Of a stretch of 64,000 nucleotides of DNA, positions 11,964-23,214 are shown one piece after another. The DNA comes from Microbotryum silenes-acaulis (Eukaryota > Basidiomycota > Microbotryomycetes > Microbotryales > Microbotryaceae), in contig QPFY01000001.1 of NCBI GenBank assembly GCA_003665825.1, positions 1,233,001 through 1,297,000 of the forward strand. The letters are read 5' to 3'. The position numbers and the translations under genes were made by a program. The notes below the pieces were generated by a model. The model was not told the origin of the DNA. It saw only the letters and a program-made list of their open reading frames with translations, and ran no database searches. Numbering within the stretch: the stretch's first letter is position 1; each line of letters begins with the position of its first letter.

Positions 11964-14269
11964 ATGTCGTCGCTCGAAGTTCTCGTCGCGCACCATCGGC
12001 AAAAGTTGACCGAATTATACACGCTCATCTCACCTCAACCTACCGAACTCGTTAGCGCGCAACTCGACGCCCTACAAGCTCTGCTCGGCGCGACGATCGA
12101 ACAACAACGACTCTGCGCCGAGAATGAACGAGATCAGATTCAAGCTTCGTTGAACAAGAGTTGGGAAAAGGTCGGCTTGTGGAGGACGGCGCTTGGTGAG
12201 GATGCGTCGATCGGTAAGGGGAGAGGAACGGGTCCGTTGAAGACGTTGGTGCAAGAGGTCGAAGAGGTGTTGCAGAGCATGAGGGGGAGGATGGAAGAGA
12301 GGGGGAAACAAATTCTCGGTTTGAATTCGAGGATCGCAACATTCGTACCGAGCTTGGGCAAGGAGTGGTTGCAGGTTAGCTTGGATGACGTCGAACAAGG
12401 TTGGGAGGCGTTGGATCTACGCCTCGAGAGGATGAGCGCGCTCGAGAGGGAGGTCATGAGGTGCGAAACCGAGATTGTGAGTTTCTTTCATTGTGCACTG
12501 TGCTTTCCTATCCCAGTTCGAAGTGGCAAATCTGATTCAATCGCATCCGATGCAGGCGCGCCGACGCGACGCCATCAACGCCAACGTCAACGAGATTTTC
12601 GCGCTCCGGTCCGAGCTCGGCATTCACCAGGGCGATGGCACTACCACCGACGACTTTGACGAAGCCATCTTGGCCCATCTTGGAATTGGAGAGGGTCGGG
12701 AACGTAAACAGTTGGAGCCGACGTCAGAGAACATCGCCCGGGCCGAGGCCAAGAGGAAATGGGTTGGTTGCAGTGTTCAACTCTCCGCGGAAACAGACCA
12801 AGACAGCGTTCACTGACGGACGGTCTGCTTTCAATTCTTTGCTTCAAGCTCGAGGACGAGAAGAATCAACGCAACATGACGATTCAGACCACCTACGATA
12901 AATTGTATCCGCTATGGACCATGCTTGGCGTATCAGAATACGAGATGGAGCAGTTCGTCAACACCCACATGGGATCGACACAGGACGTAGTTATGGCCGT
13001 GAGTGTTCTCGATGCGCTCATCTCGGGATCTGAGAGATGGAGAGCTGATAGCGATACCACCGATTGTCCACGGTAATAGTACCAGGATGAGCTCGCGCGC
13101 ATGCTCACCCTCAAGCGATCGAACCTCTCCGCCTTCATTCAACGGGAACGCGTGGCGCTCTCGAACCTCTGGGACGCGCTCTACCTCTCGATGCCTCAAC
13201 GTATCGCATCCTTCCCTCCCCTTCAAGTCTGCATCGACTCGACGCGCGTGTGGAACGAGGTGACGGGCGCCGAGGAAGAGATCATCAACAATAACGTCAG
13301 CGAGGAGTTACTCGTCGCGCACGAGAGGGAGAGGGAAAGAGTCGAGGCCGAGGTCGAGAGGTGTCAACCCGTTCTTGAACGGTTGGGCAAGTACTTTAGC
13401 GTCGTGGAGGAGATGGCTCAGCTCGAGGTAAGACATGGTTCCTGGTCTCCTTGGCGCTCCTTGCCTGCATAACAACAACTGAGCACACGGATTCTCTACA
13501 GGCCTCCGCCTCGGACCCGTCCCGATTGCTCGGCAAGTCGACCCGTGGCGACCCCGGTCGACTGCTTCGAGAAGAGAAGGCGCGCAAACGCGTCATCAAG
13601 GAAAAGCCGCGGCTCGAGGCCGAACTAAGGCAATTCATCCCCGCTTGGGAACAACAGAACCAAAGACCGTTCCTCGTCAACGGGGTGCGCTTCTTGGATG
13701 ATCTGGAGAACAAGATGGGGGCCGAGATGGCGGAGAAGGAGAACAAGAAGGTGGGTCGTCTTCATCTGCTAACGGATTGAGATCTCGGCCTAACCCTTTT
13801 GACATCCCATACTTTGCAGCGCGAAAAAATGGGAACCAAATCGACAACAACGACTCGACCTCTGCAATCACAAATGACGGGCGCCTCCTCCGTCGGTCCC
13901 TTGAAACGCCAAATGACGGGACGTAGCGCGACAGGAACTTCAACAACAGGGGGACCCGCAGCGAAGCGACAAACGCCGATGGCGACCGGTGGATTACCAA
14001 GAGCAGTTGCTGTCGTGGACCATGCTCCGCAGCATTATCAGCAAGCAGCGGCGCACCCGATGGTCTTGGGGGGTCCGACCAAGTTGGTGCCTCAGATGAC
14101 GGGGATGAAGTTGCCTAGTGGGTGGGGAGCACCTGCAGCTGTTGCAGCACCGGAACAGTATGTATATCAATCGACAGCGCAGTACGGCATGGCACCGCAG
14201 ACGCAGTACTCTATGCCGCCTTTGCGGGCTCAGCCGACGGGTGGATTCAGACCCGGACCCAGAGCATGA
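11964..14269 (+). CDS. ASE1: Ase1/PRC1/MAP65 microtubule-bundling protein
   Basis: Crosslinks antiparallel microtubules in the spindle midzone during anaphase and cytokinesis. Six exons give roughly 640 residues, largely alpha-helical and coiled-coil. The N-terminal dimerisation region begins MSSLEVLVAHHRQKL. The spectrin-like microtubule-binding region contains the family signature ERVALSNLWDALYLSMPQR and later the basic block KARKRVIKEKPRLEAELR, followed by PFLVNGVRFLDDL. The C-terminal tail is disordered, rich in Thr, Gly and Gln, with three copies of QMTG. ATG 11964 is selected because conserved helices begin immediately; an upstream in-frame extension to 11637 is not conserved-looking. 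Length and domain order match fungal Ase1. Confidence 0.95.
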
Positions 14270-14587
14270 TCATCTGGACATGGGTTCCTTTCCCATGATG
14301 CCCATTTTCGTTGTTTCTATACCCATCCCTTGCCATTCTTTGGAGGTCCCGTCTTTTCTATGTGTTCTCTTTTTGCATTGATTCGAACCCTGTGATTTCT
14401 TCACGTCAGACGATACGAGCCCTGCCTGATCCTACTTTTGACAAGACGGCTTTGATTCACTGCACTGGACCTGGAGTTCAACAAGCTATAATGAACGATA
14501 CAACAAGAGTTACCGCGAAGACAGATATGGTAATAGAAAGTTCACAACGCACGAATCTCACAACACACGGATTTCACAACACACGCT
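14270..14587. other. Convergent 3' region of ASE1 and TOK1
   Basis: About 318 bp of T-rich then A-rich sequence between convergent stop codons, probably both 3' untranslated regions. No gene seen. Confidence 0.5.
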
Positions 14588-17500
14588 TCACTTCCCCGGA
14601 GGCGCCGTCGAGAACCTTCGAAAGGTGGTCGATGAGCTGGGATGGCTCGATGCAGGTGCTCGAGAGGGCGTGGAGGGTCGTTCAGGTTCGTAGAAGGTCA
14701 GAGTTGGCGTACGTCCAAGGCTGTTATTAGACCAAGGTGTGGGTTGTACGTCCGACGACCAAATGGAAGAACGAGGGCCACCGCCAAGAGCGGACGGTGC
14801 TCGTAGATTGGAGGGTGAAGCGACGGAGGATCCAACGTTGGCCGGCCACGCCTCGTTTGGAGAAGGGGTCATGAGGCGTAACTTGGGCCTTCCCTCGGAT
14901 ACAGTCGACACATGCTCCAGCATCGCCGAGGAACTACGAAGCGCCTCTTCAGCGTCGGTCAGGGCGATGGTCGGAGTGGGCGTTGCAACTGGACCGGGTA
15001 CGAGACCTTTCCTCTTGTAGCCGATGGCGAGGCTGTCGTCATCGCCGATATCGTCGTCGTCGTCGTCGTCGTCCGCATCGAGGGTTTGTTCGACTTCTAA
15101 CTCGGTCTGCTCGTCACCGTATCCACCGGGAGGGCGTTTGTGGAACAACCCCTCCTCCTTTGGTCCATCTTCCTTGCCAAACTCGACCGGAGCCACGACC
15201 CCTAGCTCATCCAACGTCTGTTCCCCCAGATCCGTCCCGTCCCCTGTCTCAGCCTTAGCCAGCGCGACCCTTAACCTATTGTTCAAATCCCTCATCGTCT
15301 CCAATTCATCCTCATGACTCTTGAAGACCTGACTCAAACGCTCCGCCGCATCCATCAGGACGTCGAACTGTCTCTCGTACGAGACCATGAACAAGAAATG
15401 CTTCGTATCTCCCGAATGCGCTCCTTCGATCTCACCATCCTGAATCATCGCTTCAAGTTCATGACTGAAATGACCGGCGGCATCGAAGAGTTGGCGTAGG
15501 TTCTCGGGAACGTCGCCCATTCGACCTAACATGAAGTACCTCGCGTGATCTTGAAAGCCACGAATCGCTTCCATCAATTTGCTCGGCAGGTCCTTGGCTT
15601 CGATCTCGTCTTCGTGGTGAAAACCGTCGAGAGCGAGCAGGCGCAAGGCGCTCGTGTCGGCGGAGGTATTCTTGTTCCTCAGACGACCGAGTACGCGACG
15701 CCGTTTGCCATCGATGATGGTCGATTTGTACCGCGAGGACCATGACTCGGTGACGACCGATAAGGTCAGGGTCTGCGAAAACCACTCAGGTCAGCGACAG
15801 GAGTTTTTTTCCTCTGCTCTCGAATATGACTGACCATGTTGGCGATACCGAACAAAGCCCAAGCTATAAAGAACGCCCTCCCCGCATTACTCTGCGGCGA
15901 ATAATCGCCGTACCCGATCGTCGTGAAAAAGATGAAGCAAAACCACATGCTATTGAAGTAAGTCCAATCTTCGGTCAAATGAAAGACGGCGGCACCGACG
16001 AGCCAAAAGACGAGGAAGAGCGACAACGCCAAAGTCAACTTGATCCTCAATTCGACTTCTTCCTCATGTTGCAGTTGTTCCTTAAGGGATTTGAGGCGTT
16101 CGTCATGAACGTGATTGACGGTGGATTCGGACGTGAGCGTTCGAGTTAGCTCATGACCGAGCTTGGGCTCGGAAGACCCGACGGCTGTTTGCGAATTGCC
16201 GGCATCGGTATCCCCGTGATAATTGGGATCCTCGCAATGCGGTGTGTACGCCTCCATGATCCCGAGTCGTCGCTTGATCCATCTCGAAGACGCCTTCCAA
16301 AGTGAGAGACCCGACTCCCTCTCGAGGGCGAAATCCAAGGCTCGTTGGGTCGCTCGGTCCTCTTTGCTAGGCACGCCGTGGATCGTCGGGGTTGTAGGTT
16401 CCCTCGTCCCGAACCTAGGCAGGGCTCGACCACCTCGTCCTCCCCCCATAGCAACAGCCGTAAGCATGACAGGCGATAGGCCGACTCCTCCATCGGGGAC
16501 ATTCAACGGACTCTCCTCCAACCTCTCTCTCAACTGCCGTTCCAACCTTATCCTCCTTTCTCTCGTCCGCCGTCGCTTGTCCTCTTTCCTCTCCCTCGCT
16601 TTCTTAGCCAACATGTCCCTCCTCGCTCGATAATTGGCCTCGAACGTCTCCAACACCGTCTCTCGAGCGATCGCGATCGTGAACGCCAAGAGTACCAGGC
16701 CACAGAGATCGTAAAAGAAGCTGAAGATCTTGGCGCCTACGGTCGTCGGAATGAGATCGCCAAAGCCGACCGAGGTGATGGTGACGATGGTAAAATAGAG
16801 TGAATCGATGTAGGAGAAATCTTCCATGAAGGAGAAGACGAGCGAACCGAGGCCGAGGTAGCAAAGTAGACTCATGACGGCGATGACGAGCGCGCGTTGC
16901 TTCTCGGTCAAACCCGATCCACTGGCTTTGAAGTCGCGGGTGCGCACGAGGTCGAGCACAAGGGTGATGTTGCACGTGAGGGAAGCGGCGGTGGAGGCAA
17001 CGGTCATCCAGTAAGCCACACCATAGGTCTAGGAGTGTGAAGATCGGGGGAAAGATCAGCCCACTGAGAGACCACGCCTAGACGGAGTTTGAAATTGGGG
17101 GCGAAAACACTTACAAATCCATCGGAGAAGCGGTGCACGACTCCAAACGCGATGACGATGGTGATGTTGATCACATCGTGTGCGGTCAGGGCCACGATGG
17201 AGATCCAGGTGCAGAGATACGGTTTCCTTTCGAGGAAGCGGCTGATCAACCCGAGATTGGCGGTGACGCCGAGGGCCATGGAGATGGCCAGACCGACGTC
17301 GAGGATGGCAGGGTTGGGTTGGGTCTCGACGACGTTGTAGCCCGCGGTGCGAACGTACCATCGTTCGGTCAGACCAGGGATCTGTGGGAGTGTAGTCGAA
17401 TGAGATCAGCGCTCGTTCAGACGATATCGAACCGAGGCCGAGAGCTACTGACATCGAGCAAGACTGAAAACGGACACAGCAAGCCGGAGAGGATGGGCAA

Positions 17501-18214
17501 ATAGCGATGCTGAATCTTCTTGACGACGTTGCCCTCGGCATCGATGGTGGTGATGGCACCTATCCTCTCGTCCTTGACGAACTTGCTATGCAATTTGTGC
17601 GTCATGGCATGGAACTTGCGTCGCCAGCGTGTTCGACGCCTTCGCCGCAGATCCGGGTCGGAATCATCTCCATCGTCATCATCGTCGTCGTCGTCGTTGC
17701 TTCCGCTTCCGTTTCGACTTCGGGCAGCGCCTCGGCGATCGCGCGTGAGTCCAGGTTTGGGGAGGTCCATCGTCGCGGCGATGGAAAGAGTATGGTCCAA
17801 AGCATCTTCGTCCTCATCCGAGCTGACAAACTCGGACCCTGTACTCGTTGGGCGTCCGGGTGGTGCTGACGACGGTCTCGTGCCTTGACTCGAGATCGTC
17901 ACCGTCGGTAGGACTCGATGCGCCGTGCGCACGTCCTCCACGCTCGAGCCCGAGCCCGACCCGTTCACGTTCAACGAAGAAGGAGAAGCCTCCTTACCTT
18001 CCAAAGACGAAAGTGCACTCCCCATCTGCGTTCCCGATCGCTTCTCCTCTAACTTTTCATCCCGTGGACGTGAATCGATCCTCCTCGCCGTGGGCAAGGA
18101 GGGAATCGAGCGTCCAAAGAGACGACCCATCTTCGATCGCACGCACGGGCGGGCAGAGGGCGTTCGTGGGGATGCCGATGCCGCCGGTGGGGGGACGGTC
18201 TCGGCGATGTGCAC
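14588..18214 (-). CDS. TOK1: TOK1-type outwardly rectifying two-pore potassium channel
   Basis: Plasma-membrane potassium channel with the fungal eight-helix, two-pore layout. An N-terminal cytosolic region of about 250 residues (Ser/Pro-rich, with the acidic run DDDDDDDD) precedes several hydrophobic helices. The first pore filter is ITSVGFGD and the second TTIGYGD, each followed by a transmembrane helix. A long basic linker rich in Arg/Glu joins the pore units. The C-terminal cytosolic tail of about 390 residues holds a second acidic run and ends FRRFSTAPPGK. Total length is about 1,150 residues, longer than the yeast protein (~690) because of the two tails. At least five exons. The start at 18214 is provisional; ATG 18130 (MGRLFGRSIPS) is an alternative. 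Confidence 0.93.
15051..15073. repeat. (TCG)n microsatellite encoding a poly-Asp run in TOK1
   Basis: Trinucleotide repeat within the TOK1 C-terminal tail. It reads as a GAC/GAT aspartate run on the minus strand. A similar repeat at 17671-17697 encodes the N-terminal run. Confidence 0.8.
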
Positions 18215-18921
18215 CGACCGCGTTCTAGGGATACGTGTAGATACGGGTCAACTTAGTGATGATGTGCATAAGACGACATTGTAGATCGAGTCCTCGAGAA
18301 AGGGGCTATTCTTGATGTTGGATGGGTGCAAGTGGGCTTTCGAGTGATAAGCGCGAAAGGTGAACGGACCCATGTTCGGGGTCGACCGTTGCTGAGCGTT
18401 GCTGGAGCTCGGGCCACTCTCCGGCCTCGGTAATTGGGCCTAGATTTCAATCCACAGAAACCGATTGCAATCACGATCGATTGCGATAGCGAGTGATACG
18501 GTAGGGTGATATCATTTTTCGATTGCACACACTTTTTCGATGGGGTGTACATCCAAATGCCCGATCTTGCCTCTTCACTTCCTGAAAACCTCCTCTCGAC
18601 CACTCACTGCGCGCCGCAGGGACTAGCCGACGTTCGTTCCCATGCGCTTTCTCTCTAGTCACTCCCCGAACCAACTCAATGTGTGGGAACAAATACAATT
18701 ACTGCAGTTGGGTGGGAGAGGGTGGTTGCAAAAGAGAAAACGCTCAAACATAACATGCATGCATAAACTCCACCATGCCGAAAGTTCCCACTCCAGTGAA
18801 CGAGATGACCCCGAATCCCAACGAGCTAGAACCCCCGGATCCTTTCCTTCTTGCTTTCGACACTTTTTTCGGATCGATCGTGACCCCCCAAGAAAGCCTA
18901 GTTCAATGATGAAGAGTGAGT
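18215..18921. promoter_or_regulatory. TOK1 upstream region and RPL38 3' flank
   Basis: About 700 bp between two minus-strand genes. It should contain the RPL38 terminator on its right side and the TOK1 promoter on its left. No coding feature recognised. Confidence 0.45.
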
Positions 18922-19944
18922 TTACTTCTTGGACTTTTTCTCGGCGTCGACGTCCGACACCTTGAGGGCTGAAAACGTCCATGGCACGATATGGAATGAT
19001 CAGCATCGTGCTGTCTCACTCTAAGCGCGTCATGTGGGACTGACTAGGGGGAAGGGATTGACGCAGCTTCTCGGCCTTGTCGGCGTCCGAGAGGCAGAAG
19101 GTGTACAAATAGCGTGAGCAGCGGATCTTGAACTTGTACTTGGTCGCACTGGTCGTGCCCGAGGCGCCCGTCTTGCGCGAGACGGACTTCTTGATCTGAG
19201 CCGACTTGGCGTCCGGTCGACGAGCGATCTCGAGGAACTGCTTGATTTCCTTGATTTCCTTAGGCTGTAGGAAAGACCGGGGAAAGAAAGGTCAGCCCAC
19301 ACAGGAGGTCCACGCGAGGATAACATGTCGCTTTGCACAGCCAATGGATTGTCGCGAGAAGACTCGTAGAGTGTTCTACCACCGCGGGAGAGGGAGAAGG
19401 AGGAAAAGGGAAAGTGACCAGAAAGCGGGGAAAAGGAAGAGATGAAAGACGACGGGTTGGAATTCGCCAGCACGCTGCACACGCTCTGATCGTGGTCGTT
19501 GGATGCGCTGCGACCCAACTCTCCCTCGCAGCCGCGGCGCGGGCGACAGCACGCGCACGCGCGAGGAAAAGCGGAGCGCAAGCGGGCCAAACGCACACAC
19601 GAGCGAGGAAGGCGAAGAGCAACTGGGAAACAGCAACGCGTGACCCATCATCCTATCCTGTAACGCGCACACCAGTCCCGATCCCGTTCCCCGAACCCAT
19701 GTATCTACCCGTCTCATCCGGCTGGCGGAAAAGAAGTAGTGCGAACCGACAAGTGTGTGAAGTTTGCGTCGAGCCGTTGATCGTCGTAGCGTGCGGGCGT
19801 TTTTTCTCCCCCTGGCGTTGGTGAGCGCGCCTCCCTTCCACGGCCTCTCCAACCCTTACGGAAGTAGGTCGAGTGACATGACTGGGATCGAATGGCCGAG
19901 CGAATGAAGGTCGTTCGTCATGTATGGGGTGGTATACTGACCAT
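18922..19944 (-). CDS. RPL38: 60S ribosomal protein L38 (eL38)
   Basis: Large-subunit ribosomal protein. Exon 2 (19045-19264) encodes [20 protein letters not shown] and the following KKSVSRKTG and [20 protein letters not shown] blocks, which are unmistakable. Exon 3 (18922-18968) ends [12 protein letters not shown]. The initiator ATG must come from an upstream exon because exon 2 begins with the codon for Pro2. The best candidate is ATG 19942-19944, followed directly by the donor GTCAGT, giving an ATG-only first coding exon and a 677-nt first intron. The model sums to 270 nt, 89 residues. The start is inferred; the rest is secure. Confidence 0.93.
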
Positions 19945-20495
19945 GGCTGATCTGAGTTTCGATGAAGTGGATAAAGCGAGATGCAGACCAGAACAAGCCC
20001 CAACTCTCGCAGGCGCGCGCCAACTGGAGCGGAGCCGATTTTGGCCCTGGCTTTTTTGTCGATTCTCTGTCGATTTTCGGCAGGGACGAAATCGGCGGCT
20101 GCACGTGAGAGCGTGAGAGCCAGGAGTGGGTGGATGCAGGCACATTGCACAAGCAGGCACACACATCGGAACGCTGACGACATGCAGCTTGCCGTCACTC
20201 TGTTCTCTCTTTTGCTTTCACCTCATCACACTTCAACCACATCGTCGGATTAGGTGAGTCCCCTCCAGATTCAGCAAGTCAGCTCTAGTGTATCTGAGCT
20301 GATATGAGCTACTTGCCGTACACCAGACTCCGCCTCGGCTTTATCTTTTGTCGTCATCGAACAACCCCACCGCCACTTGAACTTGAAATCTGACTCGATC
20401 ATCGTCAGTAGCCTGGCCTCGTTCGCTCGCCATTTTTGGCCTTTTCCTCTCAGTTTCTTCACTTACGCTCTCCTCATCTCCGAACCAGCTCCACC
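19945..20495. promoter_or_regulatory. Divergent upstream region of RPL38 and a small-protein gene
   Basis: About 550 bp between divergent starts. The stretch before 20496 is CT-rich. No conserved frame seen. Confidence 0.45.
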
Positions 20496-20750
20496 ATGTC
20501 CAACCAAGAACAAGAATTCAAGATCCAACCCCACCCGGCCAAGGACAACATCGCGCCTTCGTTCCCCGGTTCCGACGCCGAAGGGACAGCCGGTCTCGGT
20601 GGAGCGCCCAACCTCGCCCATCTGCACAAGGCCCAGGACCCGACCCAGGCCAAGGGTCCCCATGTGCCCAAGGATGAGATCGCGATGAAGTTGGAGCAGC
20701 CCAAGAGTAGGGAGGAATTGCAGGCTTTGGCCAAGGGCTTGAACGAGTAG
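20496..20750 (+). CDS. Small hydrophilic conserved-looking protein, unknown function
   Basis: I do not recognise a named family. The single exon encodes 84 residues beginning MSNQEQEFKIQPHPAKDNI and ending ELQALAKGLNE. It is charged and Pro/Gly-rich, has no hydrophobic segment or signal peptide and no cysteine, so it is probably a disordered cytosolic protein. An ATG context of CCACC immediately precedes 20496, which is good for initiation. Codon use matches neighbouring genes, with C/G in most third positions, which supports real coding. A stress-related hydrophilin-like role is only a guess from its composition. Confidence 0.65.
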   Translation: MSNQEQEFKIQPHPAKDNIAPSFPGSDAEGTAGLGGAPNLAHLHKAQDPTQAKGPHVPKDEIAMKLEQPKSREELQALAKGLNE

Positions 20751-21061
20751 AGTCGCCTCGCCCCGGCCGGAGGTGGTGTTGATGGAGGCGTGAGAAGGGT
20801 TTTGTGATGAGGTCGCTACTTTCCCGTCGCTTTCTGTGTCAATCCTACCCTTATCATTGTACATGCGTTGCACACTCGAATCTTTGGACCTGAAGTGACC
20901 AAAAGGTGATCAAAAGCGCGCCGAAAGAACGTCATCGAGCTCGACTTGCTGGCCTCGCCCAACTCGTTTCGCTTCTGCCCCTCTTCGAACGCTCACACCC
21001 TGCACTCCAGCCCTCGCCTCGTACGACCCACCTTCCCCTGACTCTTCCTTCTCGACTGACC
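20751..21061. other. Intergenic region before the thioesterase gene
   Basis: About 310 bp holding the 3' flank of the small-protein gene and the leader of the thioesterase gene. No gene seen. Confidence 0.4.
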
Positions 21062-21992
21062 ATGAAACCCACCACGCTCCGCTCTACTCTCGCTTCAGCC
21101 GCTCCGAAACCCAAACCAGCTCGCGCGGCACCTCCCTCCCTGAAGGCGTACCGATACTTCCTCCCCTTCCAGACGCAGTGGAGGGACAATGATGCTTACG
21201 TGCATTTGAATAATATCATTTGTGAGTCTGTTATCGGTCGCTCGTGAATCAATAGATGTGGCTCAGAGGGCGTTTACCTCTCGCGTGTGAGACACTGGCA
21301 ACCTCCTGGTTTTCCATTCGGGATAGTGATAGCCGGACCGGGAGTGCAGCTTGTTGGGGCGGGACGAGCTCTGAGCTGACGTATTTGGTATATACTCTTT
21401 GAACTGGCAGACAACGCTTACGGCGACTCGATCGTCAACGAATACCTAAGTAAGACCCCGTCTCCAAACCCCCCCACATACGCTTGCCCGCTTGCTGAGC
21501 TTACCCTCTTACCCTCTTACTCCGTTCGAACCCGCTCCCCTCCTCTCTCCAGTCAATCACCTCGGCCTTCAACTCCCCTCCACGGAGGCGAACCGTCGGC
21601 CCACCCCGGTCGGTCTGATGGTCAATTCATCCCTCTCCTTCGCGGCCCCTCTATCTTTCCCTTCCCCGATCCTCGGAGCTTTATCCGTCTCGTCCGTATC
21701 AAAGAATAGTATCACCTGGCAAGTCGGTTTATTCGCCGCTCGAGCCAACCCCGACCGATCATCGATATCGAACGGTACTCAGCTAGCGCTCGATGATCAT
21801 TCGGACGCGACTTTCCCCACGAGGTTCGATTCGTCGATCCAAGTCATTCCGGGCAAGGACGGTCAGTTACCCACGGCGGCGGCTTGGGGTAGTATGACGC
21901 ATGTTTTCGTCGATGAAAAGACGAGGAGGTCAACCCCGTTGCCAGAGCAATGGAGGGAGAAGCTCAAGGGGTTGCAAGGCAGATGGGAGTGA
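21062..21992 (+). CDS. Hotdog-fold thioesterase (4HBT/acyl-CoA thioesterase-like)
   Basis: Predicted thioesterase of the single-hotdog YbgC/4HBT type. Three exons join at about 21222 and 21450. The conserved segment QWRDNDAYVHLNNIIYNAYG contains the Asp and the helix characteristic of the active site (family pattern WxDxDxxxHxNN). The N-terminal 35 residues are Arg/Ala/Pro-rich without acids (MKPTTLRSTLASAAPKPKPA), which suggests a mitochondrial presequence. Total is about 240 residues, ending GLQGRWE. The natural substrate is unknown. The start at 21062 gives the presequence-like N-terminus; further in-frame sequence upstream looks like leader. Confidence 0.85.
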
Positions 21993-22156
21993 GGAAGAAG
22001 GGAGAGCCCCATGAAAGGCTCAAGGGATGGGGGGGCCTGGGTTCGTTCTTAGAAAGGATGTATGCGTTTCTTACAACAGGGTACTCTTGGAATGGTCGGG
22101 CGAAAGAATAACATGAAAGGGTGTACGTCGAGTTTATAAGTCTCGAGAAGAGAAGT

Positions 22157-22950
22157 TCATGCTTTGGCGTTCTGCTTGGCCTTGAGTCGAGCTTCCATCT
22201 CCAGAAAAGCCCTGTTCGTCACGAAAGAATGGGTCAGCCTACCCGCATTCCCCACTCCAAGCTTGCTTTCTCCAAGGACGAACCTCAACGAAGAGCCCAA
22301 CGAGCTTTTGACCCTCTTCAACTCCTCCTCGGCTCTTTCCTTGGCCCCTTGGACCGTTTGCGATGCTCCACCCTTGACGAACGCGTCGAAGGGCCCTAGT
22401 TCTGCTGGCCAGTCCTTCGCCTCAACTTGGAGGGATTGTTGCTGAAGCTTGTTCCTTAGCTCCTCGAGCGTCGAGGATAAGGCATCGTGATACTCCTCGA
22501 TCGAGGAGAGGTAGCTATCATAGACGCAGATCGCACATCCCGATTGACAGCAATCTGTGACCCGAGCCAACGAGTATCATCAACGGAAATGCAAGAGTCA
22601 TCAGTCGTGGAGTGAGTGAGCTTGGGCATCTACTCGGAGAGTGGACGCGGTCGTGAATCACGCTTACCTTCCGGTCCTGGCGGTTCAGGTTTGGCAGGGA
22701 TGCGGATGCCCAAGAAAGTCCGGTGTTTTTGGTTCTTGCCCTGTTTACCACTTTTAGAGCCCTCTTGTAGAACGGGCAGTATGAGTTCATCCGGCTTGAT
22801 CCGCTCCTTTCCATCCAACAACCGACTCGGACCCTTCCCAGCGTCGAGTTCGTCTCCAAGCGATGGCTTGAAGGCGTGACGATGGAGGGAAAGGGGTCGT
22901 GTGCGAGGGACCCATTTCGAGAGGGTGGAAGAGAGGCGCAGTTTAGACAT
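22157..22950 (-). CDS. OXLD1: Oxidoreductase-like domain protein (OXLD1 family), probably mitochondrial
   Basis: The protein carries the short oxidoreductase-like domain: IPAKPEPPGPE joined by splicing to DCCQSGCAICVYDSY, which gives the diagnostic proline-rich run followed by CC-x2-GC-x2-C. The N-terminus MSKLRLSSTLSKWVPRTRPL is Arg/Ser-rich and basic, consistent with mitochondrial import. A helical, charged C-terminal part follows (EYHDALSSTLEELRNKLQQ). Three exons: 22157-22211 (last), a middle one to about 22557, and the first from about 22667 to 22950. The final exon encodes AFLEMEARLKAKQNAKA. The molecular function of the family is not established. Confidence 0.85.
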
Positions 22951-23214
22951 AATCAAGACATCACTCGAGCGAGCTTGGGGGGAGAGGGATCGTCGATCGA
23001 CTGGGAGAATCACCCGAAAGAGGTGGGGGCGATGAGGAGACAACGCAAGTAGTGCGAGTTGGCTTTATTGACGGGGATCGAACTTTCGATCAAAATTGCG
23101 GAGCGGAGCTCGGCTCGACCCGAGGTTGCGAAACAGCGCTTCCTCTTCTGGCACCTTCCATTCGGGTGTCCCTCGACACTCCTTACGATCCTTTTCCGTT
23201 CCTTTTTGATCAAC

